A stretch of 64,000 nt of DNA, taken from Sphingomonas mucosissima (GTDB lineage: Bacteria; Pseudomonadota; Alphaproteobacteria; Sphingomonadales; Sphingomonadaceae). The notes beneath the pieces were generated by a model, which saw only the letters and a list, made by a program, of their open reading frames with translations, searched no databases and was not told the origin of the DNA. Each line of letters opens with the position of its first letter. Position 1 is the first letter of the stretch. The position numbers were made by a program, and so were the translations under genes. Location of the stretch: the NCBI RefSeq assembly GCF_002197665.1, contig NZ_NBBJ01000001.1, positions 186,001 to 250,000 on the forward strand, read 5' to 3'. Below are positions 1-8,915 of the stretch, piece by piece.

Positions 1-73
1 CGCCGTGATCGAGCGTGCGGCCGATCAGCCCGGCCGTGATGATGTCAGCGCTTGCCTCCAGCCCGTCCGCCAT
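1..73 (-). CDS. N-terminal fragment of an unidentified protein (cut by window edge)
   Basis: An ATG on the minus strand at 73-71 opens a frame that stays open to the window edge, giving about 24 residues (M-A-D-G-L-E-A-S-A-D-I-I-T...). A GGGGAGA sequence lies about nine bases upstream and would serve as ribosome binding site. I do not recognise the protein. It would be transcribed away from the rest of the window, so nothing here informs its function. Confidence 0.45.
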   Translation of the reverse strand, partial: MADGLEASADIITAGLIGRTLDHG

Positions 74-167
74 GGCCCCATTCTCCCCACGACGAGCATA
101 GTTGCTGGCTGGTAGGGGAGGCAAGACCGAGCGGGGCGGCCGGTTCGACCGCCCCTCGATGCTGCCG

Positions 168-1412
168 TCAGTATTTGCTGAGTTCGACCGGCAACTTGCG
201 ATAGCCGTGCACGAAGCAAGCGGAGACCCGCTCCGGCGCCCCGACAACGTTCACGCGCATGCGCCGCTTGGCCATTTCCTCCAGCAGGATGCCGATCTGA
301 AGCTCAGCCAGGCGCGCACCAACGCAGCGGTGGATGCCGTGCCCGAAGGCGAGGTGGCGACGCGCATTGGGCCGGTCGACGATCAGCTTGTCCGCATCCT
401 CGCCAAACACGCTCTCGTCGCGGTTCCCCGAAATGTACCACAGCGCCAGCTTGTCGCCCGCCTTGATCTGCTGACCCATCAGCTCGGTGTCCTGCGTCGC
501 GGTACGGCGCATATGGGCGAGCGGGGTCTGCCAGCGGATGATCTCACTCACCGCGTTGGGGATGAGCGCGGGATCAGCCTCCAGCTTGGCGCGCTGATCG
601 GGATATTTGTCGAGGCCATAGGCGAGGCCCGACATCGTGTTGCGCGTGGTATCGTTGCCGCCGACGATCAGAAGGATGAGGTTCCCGAGAAACTCATTGT
701 CGTCCATCTCGCGCATCGCGTCCGAATGAATCATCATGCTGATGAGATCGGGCTGGAGCGGCTTGTCGAGCTTCTCGTTCCACAGGCGGCGGAAGTAGGT
801 GCCGCATTCGTACATGTGCATCAGCCGCTGCTGACGCAGATCCTCGTTCTTGATGATCTCGATATCCCCGGCCCAATCGGACCAGAAGGTGAGCTTGCGG
901 CGATCCTCCCAGGGAAAGTCGAACAGGATCGCCAGCATCTGCGTGGTCAGTTCGATCGCGACGGTGTCCACCCAGTCGAACTGTTCGCCCCAGGGGAGCG
1001 TATCGAGCACCTCTTCGGTCCGGCGGCGAATGTCCGAGGACAGGCGCGTCATCTCTGATGGCGTGAAGGCAGGAGCAACGGTGCGGCGCTGCGCGGTGTG
1101 CACGGGACGGTCTCGCGCGATGAACATCGGCATCCGTACGGCGTTCGGGTCGGTCGGGTCGAAATCGGCGATCGTGATTCCGCCTGCCTCGGACGAATAG
1201 AGATCGGGGAGCGACTCGACCTCGACGATCGGCTTGTACGAGGAAACCGACCAATAAGGCCCGAACTCCGAATTGGTCACATAATGGACCGGCGCCTCGG
1301 CACGCAGGCGGGCGAACGGCTCGCGCCAGGTATCGTCACGATAAAGCTCTGACCTGCTGACATCGAAGGGATCAGCCGATCCCGCTACATCCCTGGCAAG
1401 CGTCGCCATCAT
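168..1412 (-). CDS. Cytochrome P450
   Basis: Bacterial class I cytochrome P450 of 414 aa, usual length for a soluble enzyme. The heme loop FGHGIHRCVGARLAELQ begins near residue 356 and places the thiolate ligand at Cys363. An I-helix with GGNDTTR, near residue 250, carries the acid-alcohol pair used in oxygen activation. It should hydroxylate a hydrophobic substrate with electrons from a ferredoxin and reductase; the ferredoxin-NADP reductase at 8094-8915 is a possible but unproven partner. The start has tandem ATGs (1412 and 1409) after GGGAGAG. It resembles CYP108/CYP153-like sphingomonad enzymes, but the substrate cannot be read from sequence. Confidence 0.93.
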   Translation of the reverse strand: MMATLARDVAGSADPFDVSRSELYRDDTWREPFARLRAEAPVHYVTNSEFGPYWSVSSYKPIVEVESLPDLYSSEAGGITIADFDPTDPNAVRMPMFIARDRPVHTAQRRTVAPAFTPSEMTRLSSDIRRRTEEVLDTLPWGEQFDWVDTVAIELTTQMLAILFDFPWEDRRKLTFWSDWAGDIEIIKNEDLRQQRLMHMYECGTYFRRLWNEKLDKPLQPDLISMMIHSDAMREMDDNEFLGNLILLIVGGNDTTRNTMSGLAYGLDKYPDQRAKLEADPALIPNAVSEIIRWQTPLAHMRRTATQDTELMGQQIKAGDKLALWYISGNRDESVFGEDADKLIVDRPNARRHLAFGHGIHRCVGARLAELQIGILLEEMAKRRMRVNVVGAPERVSACFVHGYRKLPVELSKY

Positions 1413-1461
1413 CTCTCTCCCGCGTTCTATGCGACAAGGAAGAACTCAACTGACAATCTTG

Positions 1462-2721
1462 TCAATAGGGGATGCTTCCGCCCGTCTTGCCTCCTCTTCG
1501 GAACAGCTTTTTCCAGGCACTGGCTGGGCTGCCGGACTGGAGAACGCCGCGGCGGAAGAGGCGCGCGCCGACGCTGATGAAGATGGCCACCCACAGCATC
1601 TGCCAAGCCAGCGCGACGATATGTGCCCACAACTCAGGTGAGTTCGCGGCGCGTCCCGCCATCGCGAAGGGAGAGGAGAGCGGGAAAACTTCCGCAATGG
1701 TTGCCAGCCGGCTGTCCGGATCCGATGCGGCCGCCGAGGCGAGCCCGAACATCGCCACCTGAAGGATGGTGATCGGCAGCGAGAGCATCTGGATCTCGCG
1801 CATGGTCGAGGCTTGCGCGCCCACGCCGAGAAAGACTGAGCCGAGCAGGAGATAAGCGGTGGTGAAATAGCCAGCGAAGAGCAGCACGAAGGTGCCGAAC
1901 CCTACGGCGGGCGCCATGCCGGCAAGGTCGGCGCTGGCGGGCAGCAACATGCCGATCTGGCTGACTACCACTCCCCAGAAACCGACAAACAGCACGGCCA
2001 CCCCGAACATGCCGAGCAGCTTTCCCAGGAAGACACTTTCCAGCGGCACAGCGGCGGCGAGCACTTCGATCACCTTGTTGTTGCGCTCCTCCGCCATGGT
2101 GCCGACCACTTGGCCTGACAGGAACAGCGTGAGGAAGAAGATGCCGAATACCGCGGCGAACGCGGCCGTGTTGCGCCCGCTGAGTGTTGGGGCCTCGCGG
2201 GCGGTCCGGGTGAAGACAGGACGGCTGGGGGGCAGCGGGCCGACGGCGGCGATCCGCATCGCCTGTTCGGAAATGGCGGCAAGATAGCGGGCTGCCCTGC
2301 GGCTTTGGCCGAAGAGGATGCGCGGCGCATCGAGCGGGCCGCTCATCACTGCTACAACGTCCACGCCCGGTGTGTTCAACGCTGCGCGGGCCTGCGGGGC
2401 CGGATCGCCATTCGGTGCACGGACCTCCAGCGCTGGAGGCGCGAGTTCGCCGGGAAACAGCGGGCGCAGTTGTCGGTCAGCTGCGATCAGCGCCTCGGCC
2501 TCGTGCGGCGGTGCAATGGCCACCAGGCGCTCCTTTTCGGCCGATCCTGCCGATACGGAGGCCGCCCCAAGGCCACCAATGGCTCCGAACGAGCCCATGA
2601 TCACCGGCGCGAACAGGAACAGGAGAAAGATCGGGGTGAACACGGTGGCGGTGAAATCCCGCCGCGCGATGGTGAAGGTCTGGCGCAGGCGGCGGCGCAA
2701 CTTGCCCTTGGCATCGCTCAT
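1462..2721 (-). CDS. ABC-2 type transporter permease (NatB-like)
   Basis: Integral membrane subunit of an ABC-2 exporter, 419 aa. A basic N-terminus precedes the first membrane segment (near residue 30). A large extracytoplasmic domain (about residues 60-180) follows, then a C-terminal block of five or so hydrophobic segments, the architecture of NatB/YhaP-type permeases. Its start overlaps the stop of the ATPase gene by 4 bp (2718-2721), so the two are translationally coupled. The substrate is unknown; NatAB homologues export sodium ions or antimicrobials, but this is family knowledge only. Confidence 0.88.
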   Translation of the reverse strand: MSDAKGKLRRRLRQTFTIARRDFTATVFTPIFLLFLFAPVIMGSFGAIGGLGAASVSAGSAEKERLVAIAPPHEAEALIAADRQLRPLFPGELAPPALEVRAPNGDPAPQARAALNTPGVDVVAVMSGPLDAPRILFGQSRRAARYLAAISEQAMRIAAVGPLPPSRPVFTRTAREAPTLSGRNTAAFAAVFGIFFLTLFLSGQVVGTMAEERNNKVIEVLAAAVPLESVFLGKLLGMFGVAVLFVGFWGVVVSQIGMLLPASADLAGMAPAVGFGTFVLLFAGYFTTAYLLLGSVFLGVGAQASTMREIQMLSLPITILQVAMFGLASAAASDPDSRLATIAEVFPLSSPFAMAGRAANSPELWAHIVALAWQMLWVAIFISVGARLFRRGVLQSGSPASAWKKLFRRGGKTGGSIPY

Positions 2722-3641
2722 GCGGCCTGCTCCAGCGCGGCTTGGCCGACGATCCGCACGAACGCCTCGTGCAGCCCGGGTCGTTCGATGGACAGGCCGG
2801 AAATGCCGTAACCGGCCTCAATCAGCCGCTTCAACAATGCCTCGATCCCCTCAGGCGGCAGTTCGAAACGCCAGCCGTCGCCATCGGCGCGTGCATCCGG
2901 CGGCAGTTGGTGCCGCAAGCCGTCGTTCGGAAAATGGGGCACGTAATGAACCTGTTGCGGCAGCGTTCCGCGGGCCTCGGCGACCGTGCCTTCGAAGCGG
3001 CGCTTGCCACCGGCGATGATCGCCAGCCGGTCACACAATCGCTGGGCATGCGCCATGACGTGGGTGGAAAAGAGTACGGTCGCGCCGCGATCCCGCTCCG
3101 CCAGGATCAACGCCTCCAGCCGCTCCTGATTGACCGGATCGAGACCGGAGAATGGTTCGTCCAAGACCAGCAGATCTGGCTGGTGGACCACCGAGCCGAG
3201 CAACTGAACGAGCTGCGCCATGCCCTTCGAAAGCTTGCGGATCTTGTCGTCAGCCGCATGACCGAGGCCGGCATTTTGCAAGAGCGTTTCGGCCCGTGCG
3301 CGCCCCTCTCTCCACGGCAGGCCACGTAGTGCGCCCATGAAGGCAATCGCCTCGCGCGCTTTCATTGCAGGGTAGAGGCCGCGTTCTTCCGGCAGATAGC
3401 CGACCCGATCGCTGGCGTCGCGGGGATGCTGGTGGCCGAGCAGGGTGCGCTGCCCGCCATCAGGCTCGATGATGCCCAGCAGCATGCGCAACGTCGTGGT
3501 CTTGCCGGCGCCGTTCGGGCCGAGCACGCCATAGATCATGCCATGCGGGACGGTGAGATCGATGCCGTCCACCACCAGGCGCCCGCCGAAGCGCTTGACG
3601 AGCCCCTTAGCGACAATGACGGGATCTCCCGTGCTATCCAC
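2718..3641 (-). CDS. ABC transporter ATP-binding protein (NatA-like)
   Basis: Nucleotide-binding subunit of the exporter encoded with the downstream permease, 307 aa. Walker A is GPNGAGKTT (near residue 40), the signature is a variant LSKGMAQ, Walker B is LLVLDEPFSGLD, and the switch histidine sits in FSTHVM. A C-terminal extension of about 80 residues after the ATPase core resembles that of NatA/YhaQ-type proteins. The start is GTG at 3641-3639, with a CAGGA upstream. First gene of a two-gene operon. Confidence 0.92.
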   Translation of the reverse strand: MDSTGDPVIVAKGLVKRFGGRLVVDGIDLTVPHGMIYGVLGPNGAGKTTTLRMLLGIIEPDGGQRTLLGHQHPRDASDRVGYLPEERGLYPAMKAREAIAFMGALRGLPWREGRARAETLLQNAGLGHAADDKIRKLSKGMAQLVQLLGSVVHQPDLLVLDEPFSGLDPVNQERLEALILAERDRGATVLFSTHVMAHAQRLCDRLAIIAGGKRRFEGTVAEARGTLPQQVHYVPHFPNDGLRHQLPPDARADGDGWRFELPPEGIEALLKRLIEAGYGISGLSIERPGLHEAFVRIVGQAALEQAA

Positions 3642-3834
3642 TTGGCTAGTCCTGGAAATGGCCGCGGCGATTGCCGCGGGCGGTGAGAACGGGCGCCATG
3701 TCCGACCAGCAGGCGGGTCCGGTGGGCGGGTGGCCTGAGGGGCTTAACGGCAAATCCGGAAAGATCACGCTAACGATTGTAGTGGCGGGCTCACGGGCCC
3801 CCGGCCGCCGGCGTGGCTTCGCATCTCGGAGCCG
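3642..3834. other. Intergenic stretch, no gene seen
   Basis: 193 bases between the ABC ATPase start and the end of the next minus-strand lipoprotein gene. It should hold the exporter operon promoter. I could not pick out a convincing -35/-10 pair or terminator, and the short open frame crossing it lacks a ribosome binding site. Confidence 0.4.
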
Positions 3835-4200
3835 CTATTTGCCGCCGACCCGGCGGGTAAGCGCGGCGACGCAACTGGCGCGATCGATCGTTCGGCCGTC
3901 GGGCTGACGCGCGTCGACGTAGGTCACGCGCGGCTCCGCGGAACCCTTGGGATACAGATAGGTGTCGAGGACGCAGATGCGGCTTTGGAACTGGAGCTTG
4001 CGGGCGTTGCCCTCACGGACATCGGCGTCGGGCTGGCCGAACAAGCGCACCAGCCCGTTCGCATCCTGCCCGATGACGCGCTCCAACCCGGCGGAACCAT
4101 AAGGGATGGGGACAAGGTCTGCCGCTTCGGGCGCGGTGCTCGCCACCGTGGCGCAGCCAGACAGGAGCAGGACGAGGATCGGGAGCGAAAAGCGCGTCAT
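3835..4200 (-). CDS. Small putative lipoprotein
   Basis: 121-residue protein with an N-terminal lipoprotein signal: hydrophobic core followed by lipobox LLSGC, acylation at Cys16. The mature part has a GQPDADVREGNARKLQF stretch resembling SmpA/BamE-like small envelope lipoproteins (a guess from pattern only), and two further cysteines (in SRICVL and RASCVA) that could pair. It overlaps the end of the EI24-type gene by 4 bp, indicating coupled expression of two envelope proteins. Confidence 0.75.
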   Translation of the reverse strand: MTRFSLPILVLLLSGCATVASTAPEAADLVPIPYGSAGLERVIGQDANGLVRLFGQPDADVREGNARKLQFQSRICVLDTYLYPKGSAEPRVTYVDARQPDGRTIDRASCVAALTRRVGGK

Positions 4201-4868
4201 CGACGGTTCCGGTGATAGAAGTGAGTGGCAAACGCGGCCCCGATCACTGGCGCCAGGAAGTTGAGCAGGGGCACGAGGAACAGCCCCGTGACGATCAGGC
4301 CAAGGATGAAGCGACGTCCTGCGGTTTTACGCCGCCAAGCGCCCATCGTCTCGGGCGAAAGGTGGCGCGCGGCCACCATGTCGCCGAGATCGCGGCCGAG
4401 CAGCCATGCGTTCACGGCGAGAAAAAGCGCCGCCGTTCCGACACCGGTGGCGAGCAGGACGATGTAGAGCGGGAGGAGGATCAGGTTGACGGCGACGAAA
4501 CGGCCGGCGGAGGAAAGCCCCATGCGCAAGGAATGGGCAAATGGCACATCGCGCGCGCTTGCCAGCGCCGAGGGATAGTGACGCCGCTCGACGGCGGCGA
4601 CGATGGTGTCTGCGAACAGACCGACAACGGCAATCGCGACGGCGCGGAACAGCAGCCAGAAGGCGAGCACGGTCACGACAAGGGCGACGGCCGATGCCAG
4701 CGCGCCCCGGAACGCCTGCTGGGCGAGGAGCAGGTCCACACCCCACCAGGTGCCTGCGCCGAGCAGCACAAACAGGGCGAACGTCAGCGCAAGGCTCCTG
4801 GCAAGGACCCGTAGCACCGCTCGATCACCAAGCTGGGAGAGGCTGAGCGCGAATGCCTGCAACATCAT
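4197..4868 (-). CDS. EI24/CysZ-like integral membrane protein
   Basis: About 223 aa from the tandem ATGs at 4868/4865. Several long hydrophobic segments with the N-terminal pattern MMLQAFALSLSQLGDRAVLRV, and a later LILLPLYIVLLATGVGTAALF helix, fit the EI24 domain family (CysZ-like inner-membrane proteins; sulfate uptake is known for CysZ itself). The frame extends 16 codons upstream to 4916, but that extension is not hydrophobic. It is followed with a 4-bp overlap by a small lipoprotein gene. The transported substrate, if any, is unknown. Confidence 0.8.
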   Translation of the reverse strand: MMLQAFALSLSQLGDRAVLRVLARSLALTFALFVLLGAGTWWGVDLLLAQQAFRGALASAVALVVTVLAFWLLFRAVAIAVVGLFADTIVAAVERRHYPSALASARDVPFAHSLRMGLSSAGRFVAVNLILLPLYIVLLATGVGTAALFLAVNAWLLGRDLGDMVAARHLSPETMGAWRRKTAGRRFILGLIVTGLFLVPLLNFLAPVIGAAFATHFYHRNRR

Positions 4869-5033
4869 GGCCGGGAATGCGCGCCCCTGTGCGGTTGCGC
4901 AAGGCGTGCGCGGCAATTACGGCGCCCGCAACACTCATCCCGTTCGAGCCGCACCTGGCTCTGCCGCTGTCTTTCTTCCGGAAAGCATGCAGCACAGCAG
5001 GAATCGGGGCGGACGCGCCTGCAGGATCGTTCC

Positions 5034-6026
5034 TTGACCCAGCCCAGCTACGACGTCGTCGCGATCGGCAATGCCATTGTCGACATTCTTTCCCCCGCCA
5101 CCGACGACTTTGTCGCTGACAATGGGATGACTAAGGGCGCAATGGCGCTGGTGTTCTCGCCCGAGGAAGCGGACGCGCTCTACGCCAAGATGGGGCCAGG
5201 GCAGGAAGTGTCCGGCGGCTCGGCGGCGAACACGATTGCCGGGATGGCGGCGCTCGGCAGCACGTGCGCCTTCATCGGCCAGGTGGCGGATGATCAGCTC
5301 GGCGACGTGTTTGCGCACGACATTCGTGCGGCAGGCATCCGGTTCGACACGGCGGCGCGCGCCGGTAGCCCGACCACCGGCCGCTGCCTGATCTTCGTGA
5401 CGCCTGACGGCCAGCGCACGATGAACACCTTCCTGGGCGCGTCGCATTATCTGCCCGCCGAGGCGCTGGACCGCGACCTGATTGCGGGTGCTAAGTATCT
5501 GTATCTCGAAGGTTATCTCTGGGATCCGGAAGAGCCGCGCGCCGCCATGCGTGAAGCGATCGATGTGGCGCGGGCGGCTGGCCGCAAGGTCGCTTTCACG
5601 CTCTCGGCCGAGTTCGTCATCGACCGCCATCGGGCGGCGTTCCACCAGCTTATCGATGCGGGCCTGATCGACGTGCTGTTCGCCAACGAGGCGGAGATCG
5701 TGTCGTTGACCGAGGCCGCGGATACCGAATCGGCGATTGCGGCGGTGAAGGACAAGGTGCCGCTGCTGGTCGTTACGATGAGCGAGCAGGGGGCCTGCGC
5801 CATCGCCGGTGACGAGCGCGTGACGGTGCCGGCAGCGCCGGTGGAGAAGGTGGTGGATACCACCGGTGCGGGTGATCTGTTCGCGGCTGGCTTCCTGCAC
5901 GGGCAGGCGCAGGGCTGGGGGCTGGAGCGCTCGCTGCGGCTCGGCGCGGTTTGTGCGGCCGAAGTGATCAGCCATTTCGGGGCGCGTCCGCTGGCCGATC
6001 TGAAGACCTTGGCGGCCGATCTCTGA
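5034..6026 (+). CDS. PfkB-family carbohydrate/adenosine kinase
   Basis: 330-residue ribokinase-superfamily enzyme that phosphorylates a sugar or nucleoside with ATP. An early glycine pair (SGGSAANT, near residue 62) and the C-terminal signature DTTGAGDLFAAGF, with the catalytic Asp, are intact. Alphaproteobacterial relatives are usually called adenosine kinase. The start is TTG at 5034 with a purine-rich CAGGA upstream; no ATG is available at the right place, because the next Met is at residue 32, past the first conserved strand. A strong hairpin terminator follows. Confidence 0.9.
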   Translation: MTQPSYDVVAIGNAIVDILSPATDDFVADNGMTKGAMALVFSPEEADALYAKMGPGQEVSGGSAANTIAGMAALGSTCAFIGQVADDQLGDVFAHDIRAAGIRFDTAARAGSPTTGRCLIFVTPDGQRTMNTFLGASHYLPAEALDRDLIAGAKYLYLEGYLWDPEEPRAAMREAIDVARAAGRKVAFTLSAEFVIDRHRAAFHQLIDAGLIDVLFANEAEIVSLTEAADTESAIAAVKDKVPLLVVTMSEQGACAIAGDERVTVPAAPVEKVVDTTGAGDLFAAGFLHGQAQGWGLERSLRLGAVCAAEVISHFGARPLADLKTLAADL

Positions 6027-6053
6027 GCGACGCCGGCCTGCTTGCGGGGCACT

Positions 6054-6093
6054 TCGGGTACTGGCCGGCACATTCCGGCCAGTACCCGATTTT
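6054..6093. terminator. Bidirectional hairpin terminator
   Basis: Perfect 15-bp inverted repeat (arms TCGGGTACTGGCCGG at 6054-6068 and its complement at 6075-6089), 6-nt loop CACATT, followed by TTTT on the plus strand. It lies between the converging kinase gene and the lipoprotein/amidohydrolase pair and can serve both directions. Confidence 0.85.
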
Positions 6094-6097
6094 CGTA

Positions 6098-6421
6098 TCA
6101 CGGTTGGCAGTCTGCCGCCCAGCGCGCATCCATCGCCGCATCGGTCGGCAGTTGTGAGGCAAGCGTCACCTCGCCCTTCTTGACGATGAAGCGCTCATAG
6201 CCCGTGCGTCCCATGCCGACGCTTGCGTTCACTTCGCCGCAGACCGCATCGCCATGAGCCGCCACGCCCTTGAACTGCGCGGTCTCGGGTTGCCGCAGCT
6301 GGCGGCGCACGGCTTCGGTGCCTTCGCGCACGCGATTGACGTCGGCGGGGTCCGGGCCGACGTCACACCCGGCGATGGCGCCGGAGAGCGCCAGGGCGAG
6401 TAGCACGGGGGCGCGGGTCAT
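6098..6421 (-). CDS. Small putative lipoprotein
   Basis: 107 aa with a lipobox AIAGC placing the acylated residue at Cys19. The mature domain begins with a charged helix (VRRQLRQPETAQFKG) and has two cysteines (AVCGEV and AADCQP) that could form a disulfide. The TAQFKG...CGEVN pattern recurs in small sphingomonad envelope proteins of unknown function. Its start overlaps the stop of the upstream amidohydrolase by 4 bp. Confidence 0.7.
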   Translation of the reverse strand: MTRAPVLLALALSGAIAGCDVGPDPADVNRVREGTEAVRRQLRQPETAQFKGVAAHGDAVCGEVNASVGMGRTGYERFIVKKGEVTLASQLPTDAAMDARWAADCQP

Positions 6422-7761
6422 TGTGCGGCCCCCGGCTTCAGCAGGTCGAGCGCGGCGGCAGTCATCGCGGTGGCGCCGGTCACCACCACCGGCTCCGGGG
6501 CGATCTTGAACAGCGGCGAATGGTGCGAGGCGACCGCGGGGCCGCCGTTGCGTGCGGCGTCGAGCGCCGACCTGGGCGTGCCGCCGACGGCGAAGTAATA
6601 GCCCTTCACGCCCGTGTCGGGCTGCACGAAATAGGCGAAGTCCTCGGCGCCCATGCCCATCTGCTCGAAGGGCACCACATTGGCCGCGCCGAGCGTATTC
6701 ACCAGCACCGCGTTCAGCCGCTTGGCAAGCGGCGCGTCGTTGATCGTCGTCGGCGTTCCCTCGATTACCGTGACCACGGGCAGCTTGTCCTTTGGCATCC
6801 CGTTCATCACGCCAACGCCCTCGGCGACCCGCTTGATCCCGGAGACGAGCTGTGCGCGGGTCTTTTCGTCATTGGCGCGCACCGTCACCTGAAGCTTCGC
6901 CTCGTCGGTGATGATGTTGTGCTTCAGACCGGAGTGGAACGAGCCGACGGTGATGACGCCGGGCAGCAGCGGCGCGCGCTCGCGGCTGATCAGGCCCTGA
7001 AGCGCCACCACGATCTGCGAGCCCATATAGACCGGATCCTTGCCGGTGTTCGGGCTCGCGCCGTGTGCGCCGACGCCCGGCACGACGATGTCGATCGAAT
7101 CGGACGAGGAATATTGGATCGATTCGCTGGCAGCGACCTTGCCCGTCTCCATGCTGGCATCGACATGGTAGGCCAGGGCGTAATCGGGCTTGGGGAAGCG
7201 GGTGTAGAGGCCGTCCGCCACCATTGCCTTGGCGCCCGCAATCCGCTCCTCCGCGGGCTGGCCGACGAACACGACCGTCCCCTGCCAGCGGTCCTTCATC
7301 GCGGCGAGCCGCCGCGCCGTGGCGATCAGGCCAACGACGTGGGTGTCATGCCCGCAGGCGTGCATCACGGGCGTTTCCACGCCGTCGACGCCCACCTGCC
7401 GCACCGTGGAGGCGTTTGGCAGGCCGGACTTTTCCTGCACCGGCAAGCCATCCATGTCGGCGCGGATCAGCACGGTCGGGCCGGCGCCATTCTTCAGCAC
7501 GCCAACGACGCCGGTCTGCCCGACCTTTTCGGTGACCTGCATGCCAGGGATCTTGCGGAACTCGGCGGCGACGGCAGCGGCGGTCTTTACCTCGCGGAAC
7601 GACAGCTCGGGATTGCGGTGTAGCTGATCCCACAGCTTGCCGAGATCGCGATCGTAATCGGCCTTGATCTGCGCCTGGTAATCGGGCGCTGCGGCCGCCG
7701 GCGCGGCGATGATGGGCGTCGTGGCGGCGGTGAGTAAAGCGGCGATGATCGTGCGGCGCAT
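6418..7761 (-). CDS. M20-family amidohydrolase, secreted
   Basis: Metal-dependent amidohydrolase/peptidase of the M20D (hippurate hydrolase/IAA-amino acid hydrolase) type, 447 aa from the ATG at 7761, which is preceded by GGGGA. The frame extends nine codons further upstream but without a signal sequence or site. A Sec signal peptide with an AAPAAAAPDYQ end indicates export. Motifs include LHRNPELSF, MHACGHDTHV (metal ligands Cys and His), GQPAEE, and a final MGAEDFAYF and ASHHSP block. It should cleave N-acyl amino acids or amides in the periplasm. Operonic with the lipoprotein gene downstream. Confidence 0.92.
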   Translation of the reverse strand: MRRTIIAALLTAATTPIIAAPAAAAPDYQAQIKADYDRDLGKLWDQLHRNPELSFREVKTAAAVAAEFRKIPGMQVTEKVGQTGVVGVLKNGAGPTVLIRADMDGLPVQEKSGLPNASTVRQVGVDGVETPVMHACGHDTHVVGLIATARRLAAMKDRWQGTVVFVGQPAEERIAGAKAMVADGLYTRFPKPDYALAYHVDASMETGKVAASESIQYSSSDSIDIVVPGVGAHGASPNTGKDPVYMGSQIVVALQGLISRERAPLLPGVITVGSFHSGLKHNIITDEAKLQVTVRANDEKTRAQLVSGIKRVAEGVGVMNGMPKDKLPVVTVIEGTPTTINDAPLAKRLNAVLVNTLGAANVVPFEQMGMGAEDFAYFVQPDTGVKGYYFAVGGTPRSALDAARNGGPAVASHHSPLFKIAPEPVVVTGATAMTAAALDLLKPGAAQ

Positions 7762-7845
7762 GCAATTCCCCTTTGTTGCGCACAGCATAGCCGGCGGAAC
7801 GCTGGGGTGAAGAGGGTGCGCGATTACGCAAGCTCCATCGTGGAG

Positions 7846-7940
7846 GTCAGGCCGGGCTTGTTCCGCATCCAGCGTTGCTCAAGGCCGCGGGCGTGAGAGA
7901 GTGCGGAACCCTGGACCCCGGCACAAGGCCGGGGTGACGG
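7846..7940. repeat. Interspersed palindromic repeat, family A
   Basis: Composite palindromic unit: GCCGGGCTTGTTCCGCATCCA at the left and TGGACCCCGGCACAAGGC-CGGGGTGACGG at the right, with complementary ends and inner GTTGCTC/GAGAGTGCGGAAC. Related units occur at 7989, 41720, 47279 and 56641. No coding potential. Confidence 0.75.
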
Positions 7941-7988
7941 TGGGTATTTGGGCGAAGGGTGCGCGGGAGAACGGACGTAGGGTTGCAC

Positions 7989-8083
7989 GTCATGCCGGGC
8001 TTGTCCCGTCATCCAGCGCTACGTGCATCCGACATTTTTAGCGCGGGCGCAGGGTTGGACCCCGGCATGGGGCCGGGGTGACC
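7989..8083. repeat. Interspersed palindromic repeat, family A
   Basis: Second copy, directly after the first: opens with CGTCATGCCGGGCTTGTCCC and closes with TTGGACCCCGGCATGGGG-CCGGGGTGACC. With the previous copy it fills most of the 332-base gap between the amidohydrolase and ferredoxin-NADP reductase genes; I see no gene in that gap. Confidence 0.75.
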
Positions 8084-8093
8084 GCGGTGGAGA

Positions 8094-8915
8094 TCAGTCG
8101 ACGAAGGCGCGCTCGATCACGAACTGGCCGGGATTGGCGTTTGAACCCTCCGTCATGCCGAGCTGTTCCAGCATCTGTGCGGTTTCGCGGATCATCGCGG
8201 TGGAGCCGCAAAGCATCACACGGTCGGTCTCCGGATCGAACTTCGTCGGGCCGGTGACTGGCGGGGAGAACAGGCGGCCGTCGGCGATCAGGTCGGTGAT
8301 CCGGCCCTTGGTCTCGAATTCCTCGCGCGTGACGGTCGGGATATAGTGGAACTGCTCCTGCGCCTGATCGCCGACGAGCGGATCCTCGGCGAGCCTGGCC
8401 GCGAGCTCCTCACGGAAAGCCAGGTCGCTGACCCGACGCACGCCGTGGACGACGATGATCTGGTTGAAGCGCTCATAGACTTCAGGGTCGCGCGCGAGGC
8501 TGAGGAAAGGCGCAAGACCGGTGCCGGTCGACAGCAGCCACAGCCGCTCGCCGCCGAGCAGCGCATCGCAGACCAGGGTGCCGGTGGGCTTCTTGCCCAT
8601 GTAGAGCTGATCGCCTGGCTGGATCGCCTGCAGGCGGCCGGTCAGCGGGCCGTCCTCTACCTTGATCGACAGGAATTCGAGCTCGTCCGAATAGGATGGG
8701 CTGGCGATCGAATAGGCGCGCATGATCGGCTTTGCCGCGTCTTCCTCGCCTGGGAGGCCGATCATGATGAACTCGCCCGAGCGGAAACGCAGCGAGGACG
8801 GCCGATCGACCGCGAAGCTGAACAGATGCTCGTTCCAGTGGCGCACCCATTTGACGTTGACCGTCAGGAAGGCCTTGTGGTCGGGGATCAACTTCGGTTC
8901 TGCAAGCACGGTCAA
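8094..8915 (-). CDS. fpr: Ferredoxin--NADP reductase
   Basis: 273-residue FAD enzyme that exchanges electrons between NADPH and ferredoxin/flavodoxin. FAD-binding RAYSIASP (near residue 68), the NADP-binding STGTGLAPFLSL, and the C-terminal MLCGSTAMI and final aromatic-poor tail AFVD match bacterial subclass FPRs. The start is TTG at 8915, supported by AAGGAG eight bases upstream; no upstream ATG fits. It may serve oxidative stress defence or feed the P450s of this window. Confidence 0.93.
   Translation of the reverse strand: MTVLAEPKLIPDHKAFLTVNVKWVRHWNEHLFSFAVDRPSSLRFRSGEFIMIGLPGEEDAAKPIMRAYSIASPSYSDELEFLSIKVEDGPLTGRLQAIQPGDQLYMGKKPTGTLVCDALLGGERLWLLSTGTGLAPFLSLARDPEVYERFNQIIVVHGVRRVSDLAFREELAARLAEDPLVGDQAQEQFHYIPTVTREEFETKGRITDLIADGRLFSPPVTGPTKFDPETDRVMLCGSTAMIRETAQMLEQLGMTEGSNANPGQFVIERAFVD

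Noticed and set aside
3671-3907. Plus-strand frame between the ABC operon and the lipoprotein gene
   Set aside because: It overlaps the lipoprotein end, lacks a ribosome binding site and shows no protein-like pattern.
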